Positions 43,854-53,407 of a DNA stretch of 64,000 bases are shown here, one piece after another. Made by a program: the position numbers and the translations under genes. Every line of letters begins with the position of its first letter. Within the stretch, counting starts at the first letter, position 1. This DNA is from Algoriphagus aquimarinus (GTDB lineage: Bacteria > Bacteroidota > Bacteroidia > Cytophagales > Cyclobacteriaceae), in contig NZ_FOKK01000006.1 of assembly GCF_900112005.1 (NCBI RefSeq), forward strand, positions 62,001 to 126,000, read 5' to 3'. The notes under the pieces were generated by a model. It had not been told where the DNA came from, ran no database searches, and worked only from the letters and a program-made list of their open reading frames with translations.

Positions 43854-43888
43854 AAAAAAAGGGAAGCAAAACGCTCCCCTTTTTTTTA
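43854..43888. terminator. Bidirectional terminator between the HigA-like and sugar dehydrogenase genes
   Basis: Seven A then GGGAAGC (43861-43867), loop AAAA, then CGCTCCCC and eight T (to 43887). One mismatch in the stem. The flanking A and T runs make it work in both directions, as fits two convergent genes. Confidence 0.8.
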
Positions 43889-43893
43889 TTGGT

Positions 43894-45093
43894 TTATTTT
43901 CCTGAGTAAGTGACCCGATAGATAACGCCAGCCATATCGTCGGAAATCAATAGACTTCCGTCTTTCATCTCCTGCACATCGACAGGACGTCCCCAGGCTT
44001 CCTGAGCTTCCTCATCCAACCATCCTGAAGCAAACACTTTTTCTCCTGAGGCCTTAGATCCATCTACATTCAAAGAGCTAAGAACATACCCGGATTTCTT
44101 ACTACGGTTCCAAGAGCCATGCTTAGCGATAATCACTTGGTTTCGGTATTCAGAAGGGAACATGTCACCTTCATAGAACCTCATTCCTAATGGAGCTACG
44201 TGAGCACCTAGTTTTGCAGCAGGAGCGATATAATCACTTTGGACTCCACCTTTACCGCCAAACTCAGGGTCTTTCACACTTCCTTCATGCCAGTATGGGT
44301 AACCAAAGTGCTGACCAGCTTCAGTGATATGATTCAACTCACAATTTGGCACATCGTCTCCCATCATGTCACGGCCATTGTCTGTAAACCACATATCACC
44401 GGTTTTCGGATCCCAGTCGAATCCCACAGAGTTTCTCACGCCATGCGCTACTATCTCTGGAGTTGGGTTTGGAGAGTCCACATCCAAGCGTGTGATGGAT
44501 GCAAAGATTTCATTCTCTGACTCACAGATATTGCAGGGTGCACCAACTGGCACATAAAGCTTTCCGTCAGGACCAAAGGCAATGAATTTCCAGCCATGAT
44601 GATTTTCTGTAGGATAGCCATCGTAGACCACCTCAAAGGTTGGGTTGTTCAGATTGTTCTTGATGTCTTTGAATCGAATGATTCTACTTACCTCGGCGAC
44701 ATAGAGATCGCCACCTTTATAGGCAACCCCGTTTGGCATTTGCAGATCTTCAGCTAGGGTGTATTTAGTGTCAGCTTTTCCGTCACCATCTTCATCAATG
44801 ACTGCATAGACGTGTCCTTCCTGTCTACTTCCCACGAAAACAATCCCGTCTTCAGAGATTGTCATCTCGCGGGCATTCGGAATGTCTGCTGCCCACACTT
44901 CTATTTTGAAATTTTCGGGAAGCTTGATTTTGTCAAGTTTTACATCTGCTTTTGCATCACTGATATTTCTCTTATTTGCACTGTTAGGTGTTTTAATGTT
45001 CTGAGCATCAGCTTTTTGATTTTGTCCACAACCGAAAGTAAATAGGGTGATTCCGATTCCTAAAGCGACAGATATCTTGGATAAATATTTCAT
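43894..45093 (-). CDS. PQQ-type sugar/sorbosone dehydrogenase lipoprotein
   Basis: 399 residues from the ATG at 45093 (MKYLSKISVALGIGITLF, lipobox FGCG); an alternative ATG five codons earlier (45108) cannot be excluded. The mature protein is a beta propeller with EVWAADIPNAREMTIS, FVGSRQEGHVYAVID, VAYKGGDLYVAEVSRIIRF, and the conserved RNSVGFDWDPKTGDMWFTDN near 210-229. DDVPNCELNHI and YIAPAAKLGAHVAPLG follow. This matches the soluble PQQ-dependent glucose/sorbosone dehydrogenase fold. Whether PQQ is made by this organism is not known from the window. Located in the envelope by the lipobox. Confidence 0.88.
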   Translation of the reverse strand: MKYLSKISVALGIGITLFTFGCGQNQKADAQNIKTPNSANKRNISDAKADVKLDKIKLPENFKIEVWAADIPNAREMTISEDGIVFVGSRQEGHVYAVIDEDGDGKADTKYTLAEDLQMPNGVAYKGGDLYVAEVSRIIRFKDIKNNLNNPTFEVVYDGYPTENHHGWKFIAFGPDGKLYVPVGAPCNICESENEIFASITRLDVDSPNPTPEIVAHGVRNSVGFDWDPKTGDMWFTDNGRDMMGDDVPNCELNHITEAGQHFGYPYWHEGSVKDPEFGGKGGVQSDYIAPAAKLGAHVAPLGMRFYEGDMFPSEYRNQVIIAKHGSWNRSKKSGYVLSSLNVDGSKASGEKVFASGWLDEEAQEAWGRPVDVQEMKDGSLLISDDMAGVIYRVTYSGK

Positions 45094-45186
45094 AATTGGT
45101 TGTTTCATTTGTATACTAAGTTAAGAAACATTCAGAATGTTTGGGTTTGAAAAGGTTATGAGCAGGTTAATGGTTAATTTTGCGGA

Positions 45187-47118
45187 ATGTTATCGATTTC
45201 CAACCTTTCTTACTTCATCGGAGGGCGTCCACTCTACGAAAATGCCAATTTACACATCAAGCCTAAAGACAAGATTGGCCTTGTAGGTCAAAACGGTACA
45301 GGTAAGTCCACCTTATTGAAAATTATCAATGGAGATTTTCAGCCTAGTTCTGGAGAAGTCCAAAAGGCGAAGGACTGTACCATCGGATTTTTGAATCAGG
45401 ATTTACTTTCCTATCAGTCTGACGATAGTATTTTGAATGTGGCTTTGGCAGCTTTCAAGGAAACTTTGGAGCTTCAGGATGAGATCGATGAAATCTTGAA
45501 AAAGATGGAAACCGATTACTCTGATGAAATTATCAATAGACTGGCCTTTCTCCAGGAAAGATTTGAAGCTAACGAGGGCTATACGATCAAAGCGAAGGCT
45601 GAGGAAGTACTAGAAGGAATAGGTTTCAAGTCTGCGGATTTGAATAAGCCGCTCCGGACTTTTTCCGGAGGGTGGAGAATGCGTGTGATGCTTGCCAAGC
45701 TTTTGCTTGAAAAGCCATCTCTACTCATGCTCGATGAGCCTACCAACCACTTGGATCTTCCTTCCATCGAATGGGTGGAGAACTACATGAAGAACTACGA
45801 AGGTGCTGTCATCGTTGTTTCCCACGATCAGACTTTTTTGGATAATTGCATCAGTAGCACCGTAGAAGTAGCGAGTAATTCTCTGACGCTTTATTCTGGT
45901 AACTATTCCTTTTATAAGGAAGAAAAAGTGGAGAGGATGGAAATCCAGCAGAACGCTTACGAGAATCAGCAGCAGATGATCAAGCAAACGGAGAAGTTTA
46001 TCGAGCGTTTCCGTGCAAAGGCAACTAAGTCCAATCAGGTTCAGTCAAGAATTAAAGCCTTGGATAGACTCGATCGTGTGCATGAAGTCGTAAGTGATGA
46101 GGTTTCTGTCAATTTCAAATTCAAATTCACCAAGCAGTCAGGTCGTGATGTGATCACACTTGATAATATCTCTAAGGCTTACGGAGATAATGTGATTTTG
46201 AAAAATACCACTGCCCGAATCGAACGAGGTGATAAAATCGCTTTGATTGGAGCAAATGGAAAGGGTAAATCTACTTTGCTTAGAATCATAGATGGTTCTG
46301 AGAAAAATATACCAGGAAGATCTGAAGGCTATAATGTTGTCAAATCTTTCTTTGCGCAGCATCAGCTAGAGGCATTGACGCTGGATAATGAGATTATTCA
46401 GGAAATGGCTCAAGCAGGAAGTGCTAAGTCGGAAATGGAGCTTCGTGGCGTACTAGGATGCTTTTTGTTTACAAATGAAGAAGTATTCAAAAAGATCAAG
46501 GTGCTTTCTGGAGGTGAAAAATCCAGAGTTGCTTTGGCAAAAACTCTGATCTCAGAATCTAACTTTTTGCTACTCGATGAGCCTACCAATCACCTGGACT
46601 TTCAGTCGGTGAATATTTTGATTCAAGCGCTTCAGCAGTATGAAGGGACTTTTGTGACAGTATCTCACGATAGACACTTCATCCGAGGCGTAGCAAACAA
46701 GATCTGGTACATAGAGAATCATGAGATCAAGGAATATCTTGGTACTTACGCAGAGTATGAGGCTTGGCGCGAAAAGCAAGCTCCGGTAATTGAAGTTCAA
46801 GCGGTTCAAAAAGCTGAGAAAAAGGAGCAGCCAAAAGCGAAGGCTCCAGTAAATAATCCTGAGGCACAGCAGGCTAAGAAAGACTTGAGGAAACTTGAGG
46901 AAGAATTGGAGCGTGTGGAGAAGGAAGTGGAAAAGTTGGAAGAGAAGAAATTAGGTTTGGAGCGCAAAATGGCTGATCCAGAATTGTATTCCCGTGAAGT
47001 AGAAGCTCAGGAAATTCAGGAAAATTATCAAGGGCTTCAAGCCAATCTAAAAGCTTCCAATGAACAATGGGAAGTATTGGTAGACAAAATTTCCAGCCTA
47101 CAGGAAGTCCTTTCCTAG
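45187..47118 (+). CDS. ABC-F family ATP-binding protein
   Basis: 643 residues with two ABC domains and no membrane segment. The first has Walker A GLVGQNGTGKSTLL near 33-46, signature LRTFSGGWRMRV near 158 and Walker B LLMLDEPTNHLD near 180; the second has GANGKGKSTLL near 358 and LSGGEKSRVALAKTLISE near 440, LLLDEPTNHLD near 460. The inter-domain linker (about 240-290) is the P-site tRNA interaction motif region, and the last 90 residues are a Glu/Lys coiled coil (from about 550). ABC-F proteins act on the ribosome, either as translation factors or as antibiotic-resistance proteins. This one resembles the Uup/EttA housekeeping type. Confidence 0.92.
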   Translation: MLSISNLSYFIGGRPLYENANLHIKPKDKIGLVGQNGTGKSTLLKIINGDFQPSSGEVQKAKDCTIGFLNQDLLSYQSDDSILNVALAAFKETLELQDEIDEILKKMETDYSDEIINRLAFLQERFEANEGYTIKAKAEEVLEGIGFKSADLNKPLRTFSGGWRMRVMLAKLLLEKPSLLMLDEPTNHLDLPSIEWVENYMKNYEGAVIVVSHDQTFLDNCISSTVEVASNSLTLYSGNYSFYKEEKVERMEIQQNAYENQQQMIKQTEKFIERFRAKATKSNQVQSRIKALDRLDRVHEVVSDEVSVNFKFKFTKQSGRDVITLDNISKAYGDNVILKNTTARIERGDKIALIGANGKGKSTLLRIIDGSEKNIPGRSEGYNVVKSFFAQHQLEALTLDNEIIQEMAQAGSAKSEMELRGVLGCFLFTNEEVFKKIKVLSGGEKSRVALAKTLISESNFLLLDEPTNHLDFQSVNILIQALQQYEGTFVTVSHDRHFIRGVANKIWYIENHEIKEYLGTYAEYEAWREKQAPVIEVQAVQKAEKKEQPKAKAPVNNPEAQQAKKDLRKLEEELERVEKEVEKLEEKKLGLERKMADPELYSREVEAQEIQENYQGLQANLKASNEQWEVLVDKISSLQEVLS

Positions 47119-47158
47119 TAAATTTTAGATTTGGTCTTCATTTTGCCTATTTTTCAGA

Positions 47159-48436
47159 ATGAAGACCAAATTCCTTTTGTTAAGTTTTTTGCTGGCTAGC
47201 TCAGCTGTTTTCTCACTTTTTGCGCAGCAACTGGAAGACAAAGTTTATAAGGATCACATTCAGTCTGTGCGTTTGTTTCCTGAAGGAGCTACCATTGACG
47301 CATCCTTAAATGCTCCAATTACCTCGCTTCAATCAGCCACACCTCTCGTGTTGTTGTTTGATGATTTGGCTTTTGATCCACAGTTATACACTGCCAAATT
47401 GATTCATTGTGATGCAGATTGGCAAAAGTCTCAGCTGAAGGACAATGATTTTCTGCGCACTTTCAATGAGTTTAATGTTCAGAATTATGATTATTCAGTC
47501 AATACTCGTATTCCCTATATTCATTATCAATTCGAACTGCCTGCTGTCACCAAATCGGGGAATTATATAGTAAAAGTTTATAGCCAACGGGATGAATCAG
47601 ATGTGATTTTGACCAAGCGATTTATGATTTATGAGGAGGTTTTTAATGTGGGAGCATCGATTGTTCCTCCTTCACAAACGGCTGCACGGAGAAATTCTCA
47701 GCAGATAAATCTCGTAGTGAATTATTCGGCAGGGGAGGTGACCAATCCAGACGGGCAGATCAAGGTGGTAATCCGTCAAAATCAACGCTGGGACAATGCG
47801 AAGTTTTTGTCTAAGCCTACGTTTATGAATGAGAGCTCGAAGATACTTAGGTACGAGTCCTTCGATGGGGGAAATACCTTTGATGCTGGCAATGAATTTC
47901 GATTTGTTGACTTGAGATTCATTCGGGCAAATGGCGTAAACATAGCTAATATGCGCGTGGAGCCAGATGTAATATTCGCGGATGGAAATATTAATAAGCC
48001 TAGACCTGAGACCGCGTATTCTCAGTATTTGGATCTGAATGGGCAATATTTGGTGGAAACCAAAGATCGGCCAGGCGGAAATATGGAGGTAGAAAGTGAA
48101 TATATGCTGATGACTTTTAGATTAGCTATAGAGCCAACTTCCGAACCTATTTACCTGATTGGTTCTTTGACGAATTGGGGGAAAGCAGCAGAAGCGAAAA
48201 TGGAATGGGATCCAAAAATGGGAGTTTACACTACATCGCTTTTGGTAAAGCAAGGTTGGTATGATTACCAATATGCATTTTTAGTGGACGGTAAGTTCGA
48301 TCCACAATCCTTTGAAGGGAGTTATTTTGAAACTGAGAATGAATACGAGGTGATGGTTTACTTCAGGAATCTAGGATCTCGTTATGATCAGCTTGTTGGG
48401 TATGTTTACCTGCAACCGAATAGGAGGAGGTTGTAG
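47159..48436 (+). CDS. Type IX secretion system plug protein (DUF5103)
   Basis: 425 residues with a signal peptide (FLLLSFLLASSAVFSLFAQQ). The body is beta-rich: DKVYKDHIQSVRLFPEG at the start, VLLFDDLAFDPQLYTAKLIH near 62, YDYSVNTRIPYIHYQFELP near 112, FDAGNEFRFVDLRFIRANG, then EPIYLIGSLTNWG and MGVYTTSLLVKQGWYDYQYA near the end. This arrangement is the DUF5103 family, the Plug subunit that seals the SprA translocon of the type IX secretion system. With GldH in the same window it supports a gliding or T9SS-bearing organism. A -7-like TAGATTTG is at 47126-47133. Confidence 0.85.
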   Translation: MKTKFLLLSFLLASSAVFSLFAQQLEDKVYKDHIQSVRLFPEGATIDASLNAPITSLQSATPLVLLFDDLAFDPQLYTAKLIHCDADWQKSQLKDNDFLRTFNEFNVQNYDYSVNTRIPYIHYQFELPAVTKSGNYIVKVYSQRDESDVILTKRFMIYEEVFNVGASIVPPSQTAARRNSQQINLVVNYSAGEVTNPDGQIKVVIRQNQRWDNAKFLSKPTFMNESSKILRYESFDGGNTFDAGNEFRFVDLRFIRANGVNIANMRVEPDVIFADGNINKPRPETAYSQYLDLNGQYLVETKDRPGGNMEVESEYMLMTFRLAIEPTSEPIYLIGSLTNWGKAAEAKMEWDPKMGVYTTSLLVKQGWYDYQYAFLVDGKFDPQSFEGSYFETENEYEVMVYFRNLGSRYDQLVGYVYLQPNRRRL

Positions 48437-48444
48437 TTTTTTAA

Positions 48445-48610
48445 ACCGCAGTGCACTCGGAGGAAAACGCAGATCGCACAGTTTGTTTTTTTGGATATAA
48501 GGGCTGAACATAAGGTTATTTAGCCATCTCGATAGGGCTGGGATTAAAGAATCAAATTCAATCTATAGCTCTGAAGGAGCGGAATAGCATTTTTGTCTAA
48601 GTTTGTGTTG
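48445..48610. repeat. Composite dispersed repeat, copy 2
   Basis: AACCGCAGTGCACTCGGAGG and AGATCGCACAG (48445-48482) correspond to the CACAGAG module at 40958, and the following GGGCTGAACATAAGG, GATAGGGCTGGGATT, AGCTCTGAAGGAGCGGAAT correspond to the REP-like module at 41021-41131. The rest of the 330-base gap up to the amt stop holds nothing that I recognise. Confidence 0.55.
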
Positions 48611-48765
48611 CTATTTCGAATTTACCAATGACAAATTCTTCCTAGAAACTAGAATTATTTTTAGAAATATAAATCCAAAGGGAAGAGCTTGTTCCGCATG
48701 GGGCGGAAGGGGTTTTGGGTGCAGCAAACAACTAACAACCGGTATGCAACAACCAATAACTAATC

Positions 48766-50109
48766 TTAAATCGACTCCCCGTGCTGTGAGATATCCAATC
48801 CCACTTCTTCGTATTCTTCCCGTACTCGTAGCGTCACAAACTTGTTCAACAGATAGAAAATCGCATAAGCCATACCAAAGGAGAAAATGGATACGCCTAC
48901 CAATACGAGCATATGGGAGCCAAAAATTGACCAACCACCATGGAGAAGGCTAGAGCCCTCTTTGCCTGCAAAAATTGCTGTCAGGATCATTCCCATGATT
49001 CCGCCTATGCCGTGACAAGCAAAAACATCTAAGGTGTCATCTATTTTCTTCAAAAACTTGGCATTCATAGCCAGGTTAGAAACGATCGCACCGGCTGCGC
49101 CAAAGAAGAAACTTTCAGGAACTGTGATGTATCCAGCAGCCGGAGTGATGACTACAAGTCCTACTACCGCACCGATACAGGCTTGCAAAGCGGAGATTTT
49201 CCTTCCCTGAATCCTATCAAATAAAACCCATGTCATCATCGCAGTGGCTGAGCTTATAGTAGTTGTCGCAAAAGCTAAGGCTGCAGTGGCATTTGCGCCA
49301 AAGGATGAACCGGCATTGAATCCAAACCAGCCAAACCATAGCATTCCTGTGCCCAACAGAACATAAGTGATATTCGAAGGTTCGTGGTGAGGTTTGTTTC
49401 TTTTTCCTAGAAAAATAGCACCTGCCAGTGAAGCAAAACCTGCGCTGATATGAACAACTGTGCCTCCGGCAAAATCAAGTAAACCGAAATAAGAGCCGAT
49501 TAGTCCGTTAGGATGCCAAACCATATGTGCGAGTGGGGCATAGACGAATATGCAGAAGATACCGATAAAGAATAGGTAGCCTATAAATCTAACGCGCTCC
49601 GCGAAAGAACCCGTGATGATTGCAGGTGTGATCACTGCGAATTTCATCTGAAATAAGGCGAAAAGGATAAAAGGAATAGTGGGGCCTAATGTTTTGTGAG
49701 GCAATTCAGCGACTTGATCAAAGAATAGGTATTGAAATGGATTTCCAAAAAGACCGTATTTCACTCCATCAATGGTGATGCCAATAGGATCTCCAAAAGC
49801 AATACTGAAACCGACTACCACCCAAAGCATGGTCACAACTCCAAGTGAAATGAAACTTTGAAGCATGGTGGAAATGAGGTTTTTCTTACCTACCATTCCT
49901 CCGTAAAACAAGGAAAGTCCGGGAGTCATCAGTAAAACCAAACAGGATGCAGTGAGCAACCAGGCAATATCAGCGTAGGCTAATTGATCTTCCGTACCAA
50001 AGTTTTCAAGTATAGGCTGGCTGTGTTTCCAAAATAAGCCCACAACTGGAGCCGCAATAGTAATTAGAAAAGCTACTTTCCATTTAAACTTCATTCCACT
50101 TTTTTCCAT
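48766..50109 (-). CDS. amtB: Ammonium transporter (Amt family)
   Basis: 447 residues with about 11-12 membrane helices. Diagnostic segments: DIAWLLTASCLVLLMTPGLS near 48-67, LFYGGMVGKKNLISTML near 68, PNGLIGSYFGLLDFAGGTVV near 202-221 with HISAGFASLAGAIFLG following, NAGSSFGANATAALAFATT near 276 and FACHGIGGIMGMILTAIFAG near 360. The His residues of the pore (H in VVHISAG and in ACHGIGG) are present. It imports ammonium across the inner membrane. No adjacent P-II (glnK) gene is seen, unlike in many bacteria. A TACTTTTG (50114-50121, minus) sits only four bases before the start and may be coincidence. Confidence 0.94.
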   Translation of the reverse strand: MEKSGMKFKWKVAFLITIAAPVVGLFWKHSQPILENFGTEDQLAYADIAWLLTASCLVLLMTPGLSLFYGGMVGKKNLISTMLQSFISLGVVTMLWVVVGFSIAFGDPIGITIDGVKYGLFGNPFQYLFFDQVAELPHKTLGPTIPFILFALFQMKFAVITPAIITGSFAERVRFIGYLFFIGIFCIFVYAPLAHMVWHPNGLIGSYFGLLDFAGGTVVHISAGFASLAGAIFLGKRNKPHHEPSNITYVLLGTGMLWFGWFGFNAGSSFGANATAALAFATTTISSATAMMTWVLFDRIQGRKISALQACIGAVVGLVVITPAAGYITVPESFFFGAAGAIVSNLAMNAKFLKKIDDTLDVFACHGIGGIMGMILTAIFAGKEGSSLLHGGWSIFGSHMLVLVGVSIFSFGMAYAIFYLLNKFVTLRVREEYEEVGLDISQHGESI

Positions 50110-50544
50110 GCCTCAAAAGTAAAACAATAAATGTTTTATTCTGTATTATTTAATTATTACAGAATTTAAAATCATACAAGTTGTTAAAATGATCGTAAAG
50201 TAGCGAGTTCGTAAAAACCTGTATGCTTTTCTAAGGTAGTATAAAACAGACTTTTACTCAGCAATTTCCCCATAGGTCAAGCTATCATGAGTCTCAATGA
50301 ATTTTTTTTCCTATCCAGATACTCGCTGTCTGAATTATTCCTGAAATATATGACTTCACCTCCTCTAGACTTAAAACCCACGGACACCGAGCTTGTCGAG
50401 GTACTCAAAGAATATAATTTGTTTTGTGGTAGGATTCCGTGTAGTCATATTTTTTAATCATTTCTCCACATTTGGGACTGCCTGAGTAACTCCTATCGAA
50501 TGGCTTCTTGACAGATTCTAACTCATTTAGATTCTATTACTACG
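50110..50544. other. Intergenic region without a recognisable gene
   Basis: 435 bases between amtB and the cytochrome-type gene. It includes GACACCGAGCTTGTCGAGG (50383-50401), a word from a widespread intergenic repeat family. No coding frame or RNA fold was recognised. Confidence 0.4.
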
Positions 50545-51885
50545 TCAAGCTCCAAAAACCACCTTCACCTTCTCTGAACTTAGTTTTATCACCCATTCAT
50601 CTTGAGGATTGACTGCGGTATTCCATAGGAAAAGTGATCGGAGAGATTTGATTTCGGCAAGTGCTTCCAAACCGGATGAGCTGACCATGGTTCCGTTTAG
50701 ATTTAAGACTTCCAGTCGGGAAAGGTTCTTCAAAGCTGAAATTCCGGCATTTGAGATCGGGTTATTTTCGATGCGCAGCCTTTGGATATTGGAAAACTGA
50801 GCGATGAGGTTCAAATCAGAATCCTGAATCCCCGTTTCTGCCAAACTCAACCAATAAATATGGTCTTTGATGGGCAATAGTGTTTTCAAAAGTTCGGAGA
50901 CTTGGCCCGTTGCAACCTCCGATGGTAAGACTATATCCAAAGCGCCTGTTTCTTGGGATAGAACTCTGACCCGAAACCCTATTTTCTCCAAAAGCATAAG
51001 TTGAACAGTATCAATACGCACTGCAAGCATTTTTTCTGCCCCAAAAATATTGAGTCTAGGTTTTGCCCATTTTATCAGATCTTCATCTGCTTCAAGTATT
51101 GAAATCTCCGGATCTGCCTTCCCTTTCTCTATCCACCACCTGATCCATTGTATTTCTTCCTCTGTCAGTGGCTTTTTCCCTTCGGAAGGCATAAAGTCGT
51201 CGTGGTCTTCAGGTAGTGTTACCCTTCGGATCAATTCACTTTTTTCACCATCCAAAGAAATAATTACCGGTCCATTTTCTCCTCCTTTGACCAAAGTTTC
51301 ATAGGAAACCATATTCAATTCTCCCTTGGATTTTCCAGGTCGGTGACAGCTTTGACATTTGCTTCTCAGAATTGGCTGAATCACATCGGTAAATACCTCA
51401 GCCTCCTCCATCGTAGCCAAAACGCGACCTTTGCTCTCATCTTGCATTCCCGAAAAAGGGGCATAAGCAGTCAGGTAATCTTCTCCATGTGTGAGGCTTC
51501 CTCCAAAATGTCCCGTGACAGAAAGCGTAAGAATAAGAAATCCCAAAATTGAATAATTGAGTTTTTTGGAAATTTTATCTTCGTTTTTATTCACCCACCA
51601 GGCAATTCCAGCTAGTAAAACTGTGGTCCATCCTGCAATCAAATGAATATCCAAAAGTTCCCCTTCATATCCTCCGGATCGGGAAAGAAGAAACCCTAAC
51701 AATGCCGCGACCAAGGCGCTAATCGTTCCCAAAAGCAATGCAAAGCTGACCGCCTCATGTAAAGCCGGTTTTTTCCCTAAAACCACATACCCTTTCAATA
51801 AAACAGCAATAATCAAAAAACCAATTGGAAGATGAACCCAAAGGGGATGAAAGCGTCCGATGAACGTGATGATATCTTGTGTCAT
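50545..51885 (-). CDS. Membrane-anchored c-type cytochrome with leucine-rich C-terminus
   Basis: 446 residues. The first 130 are four to five membrane helices of the DUF2231 type (FHPLWVHLPIGFLIIAVLLK). A planctomycete-type cytochrome domain follows with the heme motif CQSCH (Cys177, Cys180, His181) and an axial Met candidate in DDFMPSEGKKPL near 227. The C-terminal 120 residues are leucine-rich repeats (FSNIQRLRIENNPISNAGIS, LSRLEVLNLNGTMV). It is the last gene of a three-gene unit with the DUF1501 and DUF1553 genes upstream (12 bases apart), so it may be an electron acceptor or membrane anchor for them. Function is inference. Confidence 0.82.
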   Translation of the reverse strand: MTQDIITFIGRFHPLWVHLPIGFLIIAVLLKGYVVLGKKPALHEAVSFALLLGTISALVAALLGFLLSRSGGYEGELLDIHLIAGWTTVLLAGIAWWVNKNEDKISKKLNYSILGFLILTLSVTGHFGGSLTHGEDYLTAYAPFSGMQDESKGRVLATMEEAEVFTDVIQPILRSKCQSCHRPGKSKGELNMVSYETLVKGGENGPVIISLDGEKSELIRRVTLPEDHDDFMPSEGKKPLTEEEIQWIRWWIEKGKADPEISILEADEDLIKWAKPRLNIFGAEKMLAVRIDTVQLMLLEKIGFRVRVLSQETGALDIVLPSEVATGQVSELLKTLLPIKDHIYWLSLAETGIQDSDLNLIAQFSNIQRLRIENNPISNAGISALKNLSRLEVLNLNGTMVSSSGLEALAEIKSLRSLFLWNTAVNPQDEWVIKLSSEKVKVVFGA

Positions 51886-51897
51886 ATTCCGATCATT

Positions 51898-53406
51898 CTA
51901 GGTTAAAATCCCCTTGACCACATGACCTTCTACGTCGGTCAACCTAAATCTTCGACCCTGATGCTTATAGGTGAGTCTTTCGTGATCGATCCCAAACAAA
52001 TGTAAAATCGTAGCCTGCAAATCATGCACATGAACAGGGTCTTTAACCACATTATAACCAAAATCGTCAGTTTCTCCGTAGGAAAAACCTGGCTTCACGC
52101 CAGCTCCGCACATCCATTTGGTAAAGCATCTAGGGTGATGATCCCTTCCATAATTATCAGGAGAAAGAGTGCCCTGGCTGTAAACTGTCCTGCCAAATTC
52201 GCCACCCCAAACGACCAAAGTATCTTCCAATAGGCCCCGCTGCTTTAGGTCTTTGATCAGTGCTGCGTTAGCTTGGTCAGTTTTCTCGCATTGGTTTTTT
52301 ATTCCATTGGGTAGATTGCCGTGATGATCCCATCCCTGATGATATAGCTGGACAAATTTGACATCCTGCTCGATGAGTTTTCTAGCCAATAGGCAGTTGG
52401 CGGCATAGGTACCAGGATCACGGCTCTCTTCCCCATACATCTCATACACCCAGTCAGGCTCCTTGGACATATCAGTCACATCAGGTACCGAGGTCTGCAT
52501 TCTGAAGGCCATTTCATATTGTGCAATCCGGGCGCTGATCTCGGGATCACCATACGTGTCATACTGCACTTCATTCAATGATTTGAGGTAATCCAGCATC
52601 TCGCGTCGGTCCTCTCCATCGTAATTTTCAGGATTTCCGAGATAAAGGACAGGGTCTTTTCCGGACCGAAACTGTATTCCTTGGTATTGGGAAGGCAGAA
52701 ACCCATTTCCCCATAGTCTGGAGTATAGCGGTTGGTCCTGCACAGCATCTTTAGATACCAATACAATAAAGGAAGGCAGGTTTTGATTGTCCGAACCTAG
52801 GCCATAGCTCAGCCAGGAACCCATAGAAGGGCGGCCTGGAAGCTGATGACCAGTCTGAAAAAAAGTAATGGCAGGATCATGGTTGATCTGACTTGTCTGC
52901 ATGCTTTTGATAAAGCAAAGCTCATCCACTATCTCAGCAGTATGTGGCATCAACTCACTCACCCAAGTCCTGCTTTGTCCATATTGGTTAAATTTGAATG
53001 CTGATGAGGTCATGGGAAAAGAACTTTGATCCGCACTCATCCCAGTGAGGCGCTGCCCATCTCTCACCGAAGCGGGGAGCTCCTGCCCGTGGAGGTCAAC
53101 TAACTTTGGTTTGTAATCATACAAATCCAGCTGGGAAGGTCCGCCGGCTTGAAACAGATAAATAATGCGCTTAGCCTTGGGCATAAAATGTGGCAACCCT
53201 TCTAATCCATTCGCCGATTCGGAAAGCATAGGAGGAGTTTCAGGATTAGCAGCCAAAATCTTTTCCATACCCATCAATGAACCCAGAGCCAAGGAACCAA
53301 TGCCCAAGGAAGTTTTAGTCAAAAACCTCCTTCTATCCATCTTCTTTTCAATCTCCTGAAGATCCCGGTTGGAAGATCTCAGCGGGGCATCGTGGTGGTG
53401 ACTCAT
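51898..53406 (-). CDS. DUF1501 protein with Tat signal
   Basis: 502 residues. The N-terminus has a twin-arginine signal (DRRRFLTKTSLGIGSLALG, Arg25-Arg27), so the folded protein is exported. The rest is the DUF1501 family, related to sulfatases and phosphatases of the alkaline phosphatase fold: RIIYLFQAGGPSQLDLYDY near 75, FVQLYHQGWDHHG near 370, LVVWGGEFGRTVYSQG near 405 and GRDHHPRCFTKWMCGAG near 425. These His/Asp/Glu segments look like metal ligands. The family is abundant in Planctomycetes next to DUF1553 genes, exactly as here. It starts one base after the stop of the DUF1553 gene; substrate unknown. Confidence 0.87.
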   Translation of the reverse strand: MSHHHDAPLRSSNRDLQEIEKKMDRRRFLTKTSLGIGSLALGSLMGMEKILAANPETPPMLSESANGLEGLPHFMPKAKRIIYLFQAGGPSQLDLYDYKPKLVDLHGQELPASVRDGQRLTGMSADQSSFPMTSSAFKFNQYGQSRTWVSELMPHTAEIVDELCFIKSMQTSQINHDPAITFFQTGHQLPGRPSMGSWLSYGLGSDNQNLPSFIVLVSKDAVQDQPLYSRLWGNGFLPSQYQGIQFRSGKDPVLYLGNPENYDGEDRREMLDYLKSLNEVQYDTYGDPEISARIAQYEMAFRMQTSVPDVTDMSKEPDWVYEMYGEESRDPGTYAANCLLARKLIEQDVKFVQLYHQGWDHHGNLPNGIKNQCEKTDQANAALIKDLKQRGLLEDTLVVWGGEFGRTVYSQGTLSPDNYGRDHHPRCFTKWMCGAGVKPGFSYGETDDFGYNVVKDPVHVHDLQATILHLFGIDHERLTYKHQGRRFRLTDVEGHVVKGILT

Positions 53407-53407
53407 G

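Noticed and set aside
45175..45182. TAATTTTG as promoter of the ABC-F gene
   Set aside because: It ends only four bases before the ATG and has no -33 partner at the right distance; could be chance or a leaderless start.
48603..48953. Plus-strand 116-codon frame downstream of the T9SS plug gene
   Set aside because: It spans a repeat and the antisense of amtB; composition is not like a protein.
50114..50121. TACTTTTG (minus strand) as promoter of amtB
   Set aside because: Too close to the ATG and no -33 element.
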